64,000 bases of DNA from Planctomycetota bacterium (lineage in GTDB: Bacteria > Planctomycetota > Phycisphaerae > Phycisphaerales > UBA5793), in the NCBI GenBank assembly GCA_013112555.1, contig JABFGK010000001.1, positions 682,001-746,000 on the forward strand, read 5' to 3'. Below, one piece after another: positions 20,011 to 28,213 of this stretch. The notes beneath the pieces are model-generated. The model ran no database searches, was not told the origin of the DNA, and saw only the letters and a list, made by a program, of their open reading frames with translations. The stretch's first letter is position 1. Each line of letters opens with the position of its first letter. A program made the position numbers and the translations under genes.

Positions 20011-20736
20011 GTGACCATGATCAGCCCCGTGCCCGTGCCCGATGAGTTCAGGCAGGCTGCCGATTCGTTCGGAATCGCTTTCGATGATGGCGATCTGGAC
20101 CGACTCGGGCAGTTCCTGGCCCTTCTGCTTGATCAGACGCAGCGAATGAATTTGACGGCGATTCGGGACCCGGATGAAGCATGGATCCGTCACGTATTCG
20201 ACAGCCTGACGTTGTTGCCGCTGATCCACCAGTTTGGCGCTGATACTGTGGCTGATGTCGGCAGCGGTGGGGGGGTACCCGGGATCCCGCTGGCCATCTG
20301 TATGCCACAGGTGCAGGTGACCTTGATCGAGGCGACCGGCAAGAAGGCTGACTTCCTGCGATCGGTCAGCCGTGACCTGGAACTGGGCAATGTGACGGTC
20401 GTGGCCGATCGCACCGAGACACTGGCTTCGTACTCAGGGCCGCTGCGGAACCAGTTTGATGTCGTCACTGCCCGGGCTGTCGGTCGGCTGCCGGTATTGC
20501 TCGAGTTGACGGTGCCGCTGGCCCGAATCGGCGGGTATGTGCTGGCCGTGAAGGGGCAGCAGGCGGCGCAGGAAGTCAGTGAATCACGGGTAGCGCTGCA
20601 GCATTTGCGTGCAGAATATGTACATACTCAGGAGACATCGACCGGGCAGATCGTGGTGATCCGGAAGGTCGGGAAGACGCCCAAAGCCTACCCCCGCAGG
20701 CCGGGTGAGCCGAAGCGAGCACCATTAGTCGACTGA
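20011..20736 (+). CDS. rsmG: 16S rRNA (guanine-527-N7) methyltransferase RsmG
   Basis: S-adenosylmethionine-dependent methyltransferase modifying G527 of 16S rRNA in the 30S subunit. The 241-residue product shows MNLTAIRDPDEAWIRHVFDSL, the SAM-binding loop VADVGSGGGVPGIPLA, TLIEATGKKADFLR, and VTARAVGRLPVLLEL, all GidB/RsmG hallmarks. The start is GTG at 20011 or ATG at 20017; both lie close after the M29 gene (49 bases). A basic C-terminal tail (KAYPRRPGEPKRAP) is normal. It usually lies with mnmG or parAB, but here it is in an unrelated operon. Confidence 0.95.
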   Translation: MTMISPVPVPDEFRQAADSFGIAFDDGDLDRLGQFLALLLDQTQRMNLTAIRDPDEAWIRHVFDSLTLLPLIHQFGADTVADVGSGGGVPGIPLAICMPQVQVTLIEATGKKADFLRSVSRDLELGNVTVVADRTETLASYSGPLRNQFDVVTARAVGRLPVLLELTVPLARIGGYVLAVKGQQAAQEVSESRVALQHLRAEYVHTQETSTGQIVVIRKVGKTPKAYPRRPGEPKRAPLVD

Positions 20737-20958
20737 CTGCCGGCCCGCCGGCCGGGATCACGCAGAATCAGTGCCGCCGTGTTCTTAGAAATAAGGCCCA
20801 AGCCGTACCTGTGGGTCGTCGCTTGCGATTCGGCACGGGGGCCCGTACCATTGCCTGTGGAACAACGTGGGGAGAGAGGGTGTGGTGGACTCGCCGATTC
20901 CAGGAACCGGCAGACGCCGTTTTCTGAAGGTAACTCAAGGCCGGCAGGAGATTTGGAA

Positions 20959-21273
20959 ATGACTCACAGGCGGAGACTCCTCCTATCTGCGTGCGCGGCC
21001 GGACTGGGCATGGGATTGCTTCTTGGTGGTGCGTGCTCGAGGGAGGAGTCGGGCTCGTCTGATGTTCCGGCTGAAGCGCTCAGCTCAGTTAATGACAAGT
21101 GCCCAATGTGTAAAAAGGCTGTGAATGTTGATGTTGCCACACAGATGTTCGATGAGTCCGAAGTCGGCTTCTGCTCGGACGAGTGCTCAGGGCAGTGGAG
21201 CAGATTGGAGGATCGCAGATTCGGACACGACGTTCAGCAGAGTTTTCTTGATGCAGTCTTGTCAGACAACTGA
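20959..21273 (+). CDS. Lipoprotein with CPMC metal-binding motif, copy 1
   Basis: Predicted 104-residue exported lipoprotein: signal sequence MTHRRRLLLSACAAGLGMGLLLGGAC, then KCPMCKKAVNVDVATQMFDESEVGFCSDECSGQW, a YHS/TRASH-like arrangement with CxxC and CxxxC pairs that binds heavy metals in related proteins. The first ATG after the SD GGAG is at 20959; an in-frame upstream frame to 20779 has no signal sequence. A second copy follows at 21348, and the two share 5' leader, signal and core. Confidence 0.75.
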   Translation: MTHRRRLLLSACAAGLGMGLLLGGACSREESGSSDVPAEALSSVNDKCPMCKKAVNVDVATQMFDESEVGFCSDECSGQWSRLEDRRFGHDVQQSFLDAVLSDN

Positions 21274-21347
21274 TGCAGAATCTCGAAACGGGAGGGGAAG
21301 GATCATTTGCACGATACGGACTACTCAAAGTAACAGGAGATTTAGAA

Positions 21348-21647
21348 ATGACTCACAAGCGGAGAATCCTCCTATCTGTGTGCGCAGCCGGCCTCGGATT
21401 GGGCCTGCTGTGTGCCAGCGGGTGTAAGAAAGAAGAACCAGCAGACGCAGCGGTCGACGTGGCCGTGATCAAGTCAATCAACAAGGTCTGCCCGATGTGT
21501 GGCATGGCTGTCAACGCCGAGGTGGCCACCGCTGACCTGGGCAAGAGCATGGTCGGCTTCTGCTCAGACGGATGTGCAGAGAAGTGGGCCGGCAAGGGCT
21601 TTGAGGAGCAGCAGAGTCTCCTGGGCAACGCCCTGTCAGATAACTAA
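21348..21647 (+). CDS. Lipoprotein with CPMC metal-binding motif, copy 2
   Basis: Predicted 99-residue lipoprotein: MTHKRRILLSVCAAGLGLGLL, then ASGC (lipobox), then VCPMCGMAVNAEVATADL and GKSMVGFCSDGCAEKWAG. The CPMCGM and CSDGC motifs match metal-binding YHS/TRASH segments more fully than the first copy. SD AGGAG lies before the ATG. The sequence from about 18 bases upstream through the signal peptide is nearly identical to copy 1, showing tandem duplication. A strong terminator follows at 21747. Confidence 0.8.
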   Translation: MTHKRRILLSVCAAGLGLGLLCASGCKKEEPADAAVDVAVIKSINKVCPMCGMAVNAEVATADLGKSMVGFCSDGCAEKWAGKGFEEQQSLLGNALSDN

Positions 21648-21746
21648 TCAGAACCGAGATACCTCAACCAGTCCGACTGAGGCGGTGCGCTCATGTGCCC
21701 GCTACGGACTGAGACTGTCGAAAGACAGACCGGATCACGATCAATG

Positions 21747-21783
21747 GCGTGTCAACTTGAGTAAGTTGGCACGCTCTTTTTTT
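21747..21783 (+). terminator. Rho-independent terminator after the tandem lipoproteins
   Basis: Stem GCGTGTCAACTT with AAGTTGGCACGC (one G-T wobble), loop GAGT, then TCTTTTTTT. Near-perfect 12-base stem about 100 bases after the second copy, before the converging glycosyltransferase. Confidence 0.9.
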
Positions 21784-21839
21784 CGATCACATTGGAGGGT
21801 CACGCCACAGTGCCTCGTGCGCGTGAGTGGTCTTGCGGC

Positions 21840-23678
21840 TCACCCCACGCCCGAACTCAATTGTTCGATCACATCCACATGAGGGGTGTGGTGGGGCCGG
21901 GCGATCAGATCGTCAAAGATCGGGAGCAAACTGTCACGCAGGACGGCGTCCCAGCCCATGGCCTCGCTGATCTGCTGGCCTGTCTCAATAAGGCTCGTGC
22001 GCTGGGCATCAGTCCGTGGCAGGCGTTCGAACAGGGTGCGTGCCACGTTCTCGGCGACGTGTTCTTCGATAACGTCGCGTTGGTCGCGCGTCATGTCCAG
22101 CAACTGTGGAATCGTGAAGTCGCCTTCGAGTTGGGTGTAGTCTGCGATCAGGACATTCGGAAGGTCCTCCGGAGTCAGCCCGAGTTGCCGCGCTGCATGT
22201 TCATATGAGTAGGCACACCCGCAGACGGAACTCGGGACACAGATGGCACCGGCGGCCAGCGGCTCAAGCGGCGCAATCCCGAACGGTTCGTAGACGGACT
22301 GGCCGAACTCGACATCGGCTGCAATCCGCAAGTCGCCGAATGTCATCTCCTCATCGGCGGCGTCCCCGAGTGTCTGTCGGGTCCAGCCGAACTGGTTGAC
22401 GAGGACCACCTGAATGGCACGATGGCCGGCATTGAAGGGCTTGATGACGTCGTAAAGGTCCTGCTCCATCCCGACAAGATCCGGGTACCCGGGACGGTGG
22501 TTGAAGGGCCAGCCGTACTCGCGGGCCATTTTCTGGACTGTTTGGTAAGATCGGGGCGGAGCCCCGCACGTGAGGATGATCAGCAGCCCGGTCATCCCGG
22601 CCCCCTCCAACAGCGGGTCGAGATACGAAGCCACTTTCAAGTCGCGCCAGAGCCCCTTGCTGATGACAGGCCGCGTCACATGCGTCATGATGTACTGTGC
22701 CTGCCGCCCCGTGACGCGCTCGACCCAGCGGTCCATCCGTTGCCGACTCGTTGCCTTGACTTCGTGATTGACCGTCAGGCTGGGAACCCCGTTGTAGACC
22801 AGATGCACCGTCGACGCCTTCATCTTCGGGCTCAGGAAGTGCAGTTCCTCGGCGGTCGGGTCGCCGACGGCGAGTGATGCATCCAGATGATGGGCCCGGC
22901 TGATCAGTTCATGGCGCATGATGGACGTTTGATCCCCGAATACATCGGTGACGAACTGTCCCTGCTCAGACGCCTGGCGCATGATGTTGTAGAACGCTGT
23001 GTCATGCCCGGGGTGGTGTTCGGTAATCCGGCGGGCCGTGGAGCATTCGTGTGCATGAAACACGGTGCGGAAGAACTGCTTGCCGTCGAGCACGGCTTTG
23101 AGGGCCGTACACATGCCCATGAATTCATGACTGATGAGCACGGCCGGGAGTTCTTCATCATCAAGCAATGCCGCCGCGGCATAAAAGGCCGGTTCGGCGA
23201 GGCGGCAGTATTCTTCGAATCCCCAGTCGGTTTCAAAGCGGGCCGCGTCGATCTCGAACTCTTTCCATAGCCGGGTCTTGAACTCATTGAGCAGCATCTT
23301 GTTCGGGTTCGACAGGTCAAACAGGACGATTTCGGCCTCGCCGACTCGGCCGCTGCCATCGTCTAGTTCGTAGTGTCTCGTGCCGTAGGCAATCGGCGTC
23401 TGAAAGGCTCGTTCGAGCGGTCGGAATCGTCGCCCCCACATCTGCGTGTCGATCCCGTCCTTCGAACTGTACCGCACCGACACCTGGGAGCCGAGACGGC
23501 GCATGGGGCTCTCGAAGTGGTGGCCGCCCATCGGCCCGATGAGGATGGTGCGCCCGACGGCTTCCCGATATACCGGGCTCGTGATCATGCCTTCGAGAAC
23601 GGTGCCGATGCCCCCGATCTTCTCGACGGCTTCGTGGGTGACATGGACGATCGTGTGTGGGTGGGTGATGCTGCTCAT
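21840..23678 (-). CDS. GT-B glycosyltransferase, glycogen-synthase-like
   Basis: Predicted 612-residue nucleotide-sugar glycosyltransferase. N-terminal HVTHEAVEKIGGIGTVLEG carries the KxGG-type motif of the GT5/GT3 synthase group, and the C-terminal SVYEPFGIAPLEPLAAGAICV is the nucleotide-sugar region (E-x7-E pattern). The central part (HECSTARRITEHHPGHDTAFYN) is unlike classical bacterial GlgA, so the acceptor may differ. The start at 23678 (MSSITHP) is preferred; an in-frame extension runs through the preceding gene. It ends facing the lipoprotein terminator. Whether it makes glycogen or another glucan is not proven. Confidence 0.75.
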   Translation of the reverse strand: MSSITHPHTIVHVTHEAVEKIGGIGTVLEGMITSPVYREAVGRTILIGPMGGHHFESPMRRLGSQVSVRYSSKDGIDTQMWGRRFRPLERAFQTPIAYGTRHYELDDGSGRVGEAEIVLFDLSNPNKMLLNEFKTRLWKEFEIDAARFETDWGFEEYCRLAEPAFYAAAALLDDEELPAVLISHEFMGMCTALKAVLDGKQFFRTVFHAHECSTARRITEHHPGHDTAFYNIMRQASEQGQFVTDVFGDQTSIMRHELISRAHHLDASLAVGDPTAEELHFLSPKMKASTVHLVYNGVPSLTVNHEVKATSRQRMDRWVERVTGRQAQYIMTHVTRPVISKGLWRDLKVASYLDPLLEGAGMTGLLIILTCGAPPRSYQTVQKMAREYGWPFNHRPGYPDLVGMEQDLYDVIKPFNAGHRAIQVVLVNQFGWTRQTLGDAADEEMTFGDLRIAADVEFGQSVYEPFGIAPLEPLAAGAICVPSSVCGCAYSYEHAARQLGLTPEDLPNVLIADYTQLEGDFTIPQLLDMTRDQRDVIEEHVAENVARTLFERLPRTDAQRTSLIETGQQISEAMGWDAVLRDSLLPIFDDLIARPHHTPHVDVIEQLSSGVG

Positions 23679-23770
23679 GGATGGTCCGGATATTGGTAGG
23701 GCGTGCTCCACAGTCAGGATCGGCAGACGCCGCGTGGAACCTTCGGAATGTTCGGGAATGAGGGGCAGGT

Positions 23771-25034
23771 TCAGTCGGCTGATGGCCGTTCGGGTGCCAC
23801 GGTTCCCCCAATCAGGCCCGGCTGCCAGATTTCGTCCAAGTCCTGCCCGTCGGTTGCCCGCCGCATGAGGAAGTAGATAACGGTCCAGGCACAGAAGTGG
23901 AAACTGACGGCAAAGCCGGCCACCACGCCTGCGACCACGGTCCGCCACAGCGCAATCAGGTCGGCAGCGACGATGGAGGTCTTCGGGGAGCCGTCTTCGA
24001 TGTTCAGATTCGGGAGCAGGTGATACAGGTCGACGGGGCCGGTCATCCGGACAGGATCCACGTCGGCAAACCACTGGGAGCCGGTCGCTGCAAACCAGAC
24101 GGTCAGCGTGGCAACGACGACCACGACCAGATAGCCTGCCAGCCCGATGAGGAATGCGATCCCGAGATACGCCAGCAGATGGAGCGGGCGATTCTTCGTG
24201 TAGGAGTAGGCCCGTGCCAGGGCGTCCGGGGCATCGGCAGATTCGACGGCCACGGCCGGGACGAACATGCCGGACCCGATGGCCGTCAGCAGGATCAACA
24301 GCGCAGCCACGAAACTGCCGAACAGGGCCAGCCCGTAGAGGACGCCGCCAACGATGTTGAGGCCCGGCAGCGTCATGAGCCAGCCGCCCACGGCCAGGGC
24401 GACCAGCCCCAGGAGAACAGCGATGACGGGGAAGAAGACGGAGCCGGCCAATGGGAGCCAGCGCTTCAGCGAAAAAGCAAGGGCCTCGGGCCATTGGATG
24501 AACTGCACGATGGCAAACTCACAGGCAGCCGAGCGGGTGATCATGCAGCCGCCCACGAGCCAGACGAGTGCAAACCATGGCCCGAAGATCAGCACAAAGG
24601 CCGGGTGATCGGCCCAGAGGGTGGCCGGCAGGTCCGTGATCAGATTCGACCCGGAGCCGAGGATCAACATCGGATCGAGTGTGACGATTCCCTCTGTGAA
24701 GCCCTGGAACAGAGTGCGTATGGACAGACAGACTCCTTCGAACTCGCCCAGCGTGTCCGGTCGGCCGAGTAAATCCTGTTCGTTCGTGACCGCATCGTCT
24801 GCCGGCGCATCGGAGTCCGGGAGCGCTTGCCGTTTCGGCCGGCGCATCCCACGTTCGGCCTGTCACGGTGTCCCATGCTGCACCGGAAATCATCAGAATG
24901 ACGACAATTGCCAGGCCCATGATCAGACGATTCGGCTGAACCGCCAGCCGGAAGGCTGATCCAAGTCTTGGGAAATAAAGTACTTCCGACCAATCAATCT
25001 GATCCACACGAAGATGTCTCTGCGGCTGCTGCAT
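23771..25034 (-). CDS. Polytopic membrane protein, apparent frameshift
   Basis: Predicted membrane protein of about 420 residues in total. The N-terminal part (25034 to about 24830) reads HLRVDQIDWSEVLYFPRLG, AVQPNRLIMGLAIVVILM and onward to WDAPAETASA; the remainder is in a frame shifted by one base and starts to read sensibly at SDAPADDAVTNEQDLLGRP, with five or six further helices (FVLIFGPWFALVWLVGG, SVFFPVIAVLLGLVALAV, LLAYLGIAFLIGLAGYL). One extra base between 24811 and 24830 would reconcile them. Not assigned to a named family; the segment FTEGIVTLDPML and polytopic layout resemble planctomycete proteins of unknown function. It lies 92 bases upstream of the glycosyltransferase on the same strand. 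Confidence 0.65.
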
Positions 25035-25329
25035 GGTGGCATACCTCCTTGTCGGCCTGCACCGGGCCCTCTGACCGGCCTGACCCTGCGCCAGCGTCCT
25101 GCTTCGATTGTACCCAGGTGTTCGGCATGTGCATCAGTGGCATGTCTGCCCGACCATGATTCCGGACGGGTAGGCAGAGTTTCCGATAGAACGACAGGAT
25201 GATGCCTAATCTATGGTGTAGGGAGGGGATGCGGCGATCGAACCAGCTCGCCCGGCCCAGTGGCAGCGTTCACGGCCCAGGGCTCCCGGGCACATTCAGG
25301 CCGAGCGAGCGATCCGAAAGGAGAATCTT

Positions 25330-25896
25330 GTGGGACCAATGACAATTGCTGCGCTTGCCTTCTCGGGCCTTTTTGTACTCATCCTGCTGTGGATGATCGC
25401 GCTGTTCAACGGGATCAAGCGAAAGGAGATCGAGTGCGATCAGGCGTGGTCGGACATTGACGTGCAGTTGAAGCGTCGATACGACCTGATCCCGAACCTG
25501 GTCAGCACGGTCAAGGGCTACGCCTCCCACGAGAAGGAGACGCTCGAACAGGTGATCTCTGCGCGTGCTGCTGCCATCGACTCCACCGGGATCGCTGCCC
25601 AGGGCAAGGCCGAAGGCGAGCTGAGTCAGGCGCTGGGACGCCTGATGATGCTGTCCGAGTCGTACCCCGATCTGAAGGCGAATCAGAACTTCCTGCAGTT
25701 GCAGGAGGAACTGACCAGCACCGAGAACAAGATCGGGTTTTCGCGTCAGCATTACAACGGTTCGGCCGCCCAGTACAACACGGCCATCCAGACGTTCCCG
25801 GGCGTGATCGTTGCCAGCCTGATGGGATTCGGCGATCGTGAGTACTTTGAGATCGAGGTGCCCGAGCAGCGCGAAGCCCCGAAGGTCGAGTTCTGA
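25330..25896 (+). CDS. lemA: LemA family protein
   Basis: Predicted 188-residue LemA protein with one N-terminal transmembrane helix (AALAFSGLFVLILLWMIALF) and the signature WSDIDVQLKRRYDLIPNLVSTVKGY and ESYPDLKANQNFLQLQEEL. Start GTG at 25330 is supported by SD AAGGAG with a 6-base spacer; an ATG at 25339 is also in frame. Closely linked to htpX (4-base gap), a common pairing. Its molecular role is unclear; it is thought to belong to an envelope-stress protease module. It is a paralogue of the LemA gene at 2.4 kb. Confidence 0.94.
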   Translation: MGPMTIAALAFSGLFVLILLWMIALFNGIKRKEIECDQAWSDIDVQLKRRYDLIPNLVSTVKGYASHEKETLEQVISARAAAIDSTGIAAQGKAEGELSQALGRLMMLSESYPDLKANQNFLQLQEELTSTENKIGFSRQHYNGSAAQYNTAIQTFPGVIVASLMGFGDREYFEIEVPEQREAPKVEF

Positions 25897-25900
25897 ATCG

Positions 25901-26950
25901 ATGCGTAAGGCGAGCCCATCCTCCGGCCCGACGTCTCGAGCCTATCCGGCCAACGTGACGTTCAACACGCTGATCCGCAGCAACAAGCGCAAGAGCGTGG
26001 TGCTGATGATCGGCATGGGTGTGTTCGTGGTCGTCGTGGTGACCGTGATGCTCATGGCCGGGCTCGTCTTGCTGGGAAGCCGGGGAGGGGGCGAGGTTGA
26101 TCCTGTTCAGTCGCTTGTGGTCGGCGCCACGGCAGCAGTCGTGGTTGCGGTCCTGGCTGCGCTGTGGAGTTTCTACGGGGGCGGCAATGCCATTTTGAAA
26201 ATGTCGGGTGCCGTACAGATACCTCGAGAGGTCGATCCGCAGTTGCACAATGTCGTCGAGGAACTGGCAATCGCAGCCGGGATCCCGATGCCGGCAATCT
26301 ATATCATCGACGATACGGCCTTGAATGCGTTTGCCACCGGGCGCGACCCGGATCATGCAGCCGTGGCGATCACGAAAGGGCTTCGATATCAGTTGAGTCG
26401 TGATGAGCTGGCCGGCGTGATGGCCCACGAGTTGAGCCATGTCAGGCACTTCGACATTCGCTTTGCCATGTTGATGGCCACGATGGTCGGTTTGGTTGTC
26501 TTTGCCTGTGATGCCTTCTTCCAGGTGGCCCGATACCAGTTCTGGTTCGGTAGAGGCATGAGCGGCCGAGGATCACGGAGTCGTGACGGTGGCGGGCAGG
26601 CCCAGGCAATCCTGGCCATCGGGTTACTCGTGCTGGCACTGGTATTGGCGGCGGTGGCACCGATGGTGGTCATGCTGATTCGGTTTGCAGTCAGCAGAGA
26701 GCGGGAGTACCTTGCTGATGCCGGGGCTGTCGAACTCACGCGAAACCCGCTCGGGCTGATATCCGCGTTGGAAAAACTCGGTGCCTGCCGCGAGCCGTTG
26801 GAAGTGGCGAACCGGGCAACGGCCCATCTGTACATGGTCAACCCGTTGAAGCATGTGCAGAAAGGCAAGGGGCATGAGTTGAACAGCGCGTTCAGCACAC
26901 ACCCGCCACTGACTGAGCGCATTGCACGGCTGCGTGCCCTGATCGAATAG
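25901..26950 (+). CDS. htpX: HtpX-type zinc metalloprotease (M48)
   Basis: Membrane-bound zinc protease of 349 residues, probably degrading damaged membrane proteins. Two N-terminal transmembrane helices (about 32-58 and 72-92), then ALNAFATGRDP and the zinc-binding HELSH at residues 176-180 (MAHELSHVRHFDIR), two more helices, and the third zinc ligand in SREREYLADAGAVELT. Ends with NSAFSTHPPLTERI, a family feature. Starts 4 bases after the LemA stop and is followed by an anchored protein of unknown function, so an operon is probable. Confidence 0.95.
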   Translation: MRKASPSSGPTSRAYPANVTFNTLIRSNKRKSVVLMIGMGVFVVVVVTVMLMAGLVLLGSRGGGEVDPVQSLVVGATAAVVVAVLAALWSFYGGGNAILKMSGAVQIPREVDPQLHNVVEELAIAAGIPMPAIYIIDDTALNAFATGRDPDHAAVAITKGLRYQLSRDELAGVMAHELSHVRHFDIRFAMLMATMVGLVVFACDAFFQVARYQFWFGRGMSGRGSRSRDGGGQAQAILAIGLLVLALVLAAVAPMVVMLIRFAVSREREYLADAGAVELTRNPLGLISALEKLGACREPLEVANRATAHLYMVNPLKHVQKGKGHELNSAFSTHPPLTERIARLRALIE

Positions 26951-26970
26951 AGCAGGAGGGGACTCACAGT

Positions 26971-27699
26971 ATGGATGGCCCACTGCAGATCTTTGTCATC
27001 ATCGGCGTCCTTGCGATCGCGCTGGTCTGCGGTTACTTCGCGTGGAAAGCGGAGCAGAAGCGGCGTCAGGAACTCTCCCTTCTGGCAGCAGAACTCGGGT
27101 TCGATTTCAGCCCGCACCGTGATCGTCGCCACGATGACGAATACGCGCACTTCGAGATCTTCCGCAAGGGTCACAGCCGCTCTGCCTTCAACACGATGCG
27201 AGGCACGGTGGAGATTGACGGCAACAGGTACCGGGTGAAGATGGGCGATTTTACCTACAAGGTCACATCAGGATCTGGCAAGAGTCGAAGCACGAGAACG
27301 TACCACTTCAGTTACATTATCCTTCACCTGCCGTTTCTTGATGTGCCATCACTGCTGATCAGGCCGGAGGGATTGTTTGACAAACTGGCCGGCGCGTTCG
27401 GGTTTGACGACATTGATTTTGAGTCGTCTGAGTTCAGCAAGCGCTTTCATGTCAAGAGCAGTGATAAGCGGTTTGCCTATGACGTGATTACGCCACGGAT
27501 GATGACCTTCCTGCTTGAATCGATGCCTGCCACGGTTGACATTGAGCACAGCCGATGCATGTTGTCTGATGGGAGAAAGCGGTGGAAGCCGGCGCAGTTT
27601 CGAGCCATGCTTGATTGGGTCGTGACTTTTCTCGACCAGTGGCCCGACCATGTTCAGAGCGAACTCGGCCGTACTGGATCGCCCGCCTCGTCTCGCTGA
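26971..27699 (+). CDS. Membrane-anchored protein in the LemA-HtpX operon
   Basis: Predicted 242-residue protein with one N-terminal transmembrane helix (IFVIIGVLAIALVCGYFAW) and a soluble domain rich in basic and aromatic residues (TRTYHFSYIILHLPF, RFAYDVITPRMMTFLLE). SD AGGAGG lies before the ATG. It follows htpX by 20 bases and is likely cotranscribed. The domain resembles the DUF3137-type proteins sometimes linked to LemA, but no confident family assignment is made. Confidence 0.75.
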   Translation: MDGPLQIFVIIGVLAIALVCGYFAWKAEQKRRQELSLLAAELGFDFSPHRDRRHDDEYAHFEIFRKGHSRSAFNTMRGTVEIDGNRYRVKMGDFTYKVTSGSGKSRSTRTYHFSYIILHLPFLDVPSLLIRPEGLFDKLAGAFGFDDIDFESSEFSKRFHVKSSDKRFAYDVITPRMMTFLLESMPATVDIEHSRCMLSDGRKRWKPAQFRAMLDWVVTFLDQWPDHVQSELGRTGSPASSR

Positions 27700-28213
27700 A
27701 GTTCCTGTTGGCCTGAGGCTTACAGGCTCTTGCGGGCCAGAGCACAATGCGTGACTTTTCATGGTGTTGTGGGTTCTTTTTTCCAAGCGTGGGAACAGCA
27801 CCGTCGTGCCGCCGGTTTTGGGGTTGACAGGTTTCGGCTTGGCTGGTAGCCTGCACTGGTCCATGTTGCCGTTCGGGCAGCGTGGGGTTCTTTTTGGGTG
27901 TTCACACCGGGCCGGATCGGCCGCGTTGAATCAAGTGTTGCAATCTCGAAGGTGCGAGATTCGAATGAGAGACGAGGCTTCTGTGGGTGATACAGGAGTC
28001 GATCACCATGTGATCGCGTGGAATCGTGTCAGCGAGCAGGGCCTCTGCGCGCTGCGATACTGCGCGCTAGCCGAGACTGCTCACTTGTTGTTCTTGAGAT
28101 GATTTGGGTCGCTGGTTAACGATGCTTCGTCGTTTGAAGAAGCCACGTCTTTTCTTGTGGCGGGTTAGACAGCGGTAGAGAGTTGACAGCACTGTATGCA
28201 GGAGATTGAAAGC
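27700..28213. other. Structured 514-base intergenic region
   Basis: No believable gene. It holds a consensus -35 (TTGACA, 27824-27829) with a weak -10-like TAGCCT 17 bases later, and several perfect hairpins: AATCTCG/CGAGATT (27942-27961), CGATCAC/GTGATCG (28000-28016), TGCGCGC repeats (28046-28067), AACGA/TCGTT (28118-28134) and CCAC/GTGG (28144-28159). A 113-codon frame on the plus strand has no SD or domain and is not called. A non-coding RNA or a structured leader for the subtilase is possible. Confidence 0.4.

Noticed and set aside
20779..20958. N-terminal extension of lipoprotein copy 1
   Set aside because: No signal sequence, and the second copy shows that the gene starts at MTH.
27761..28102. 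113-codon plus frame in the structured intergenic region
   Set aside because: No SD or domain; composition unlike coding sequence here.
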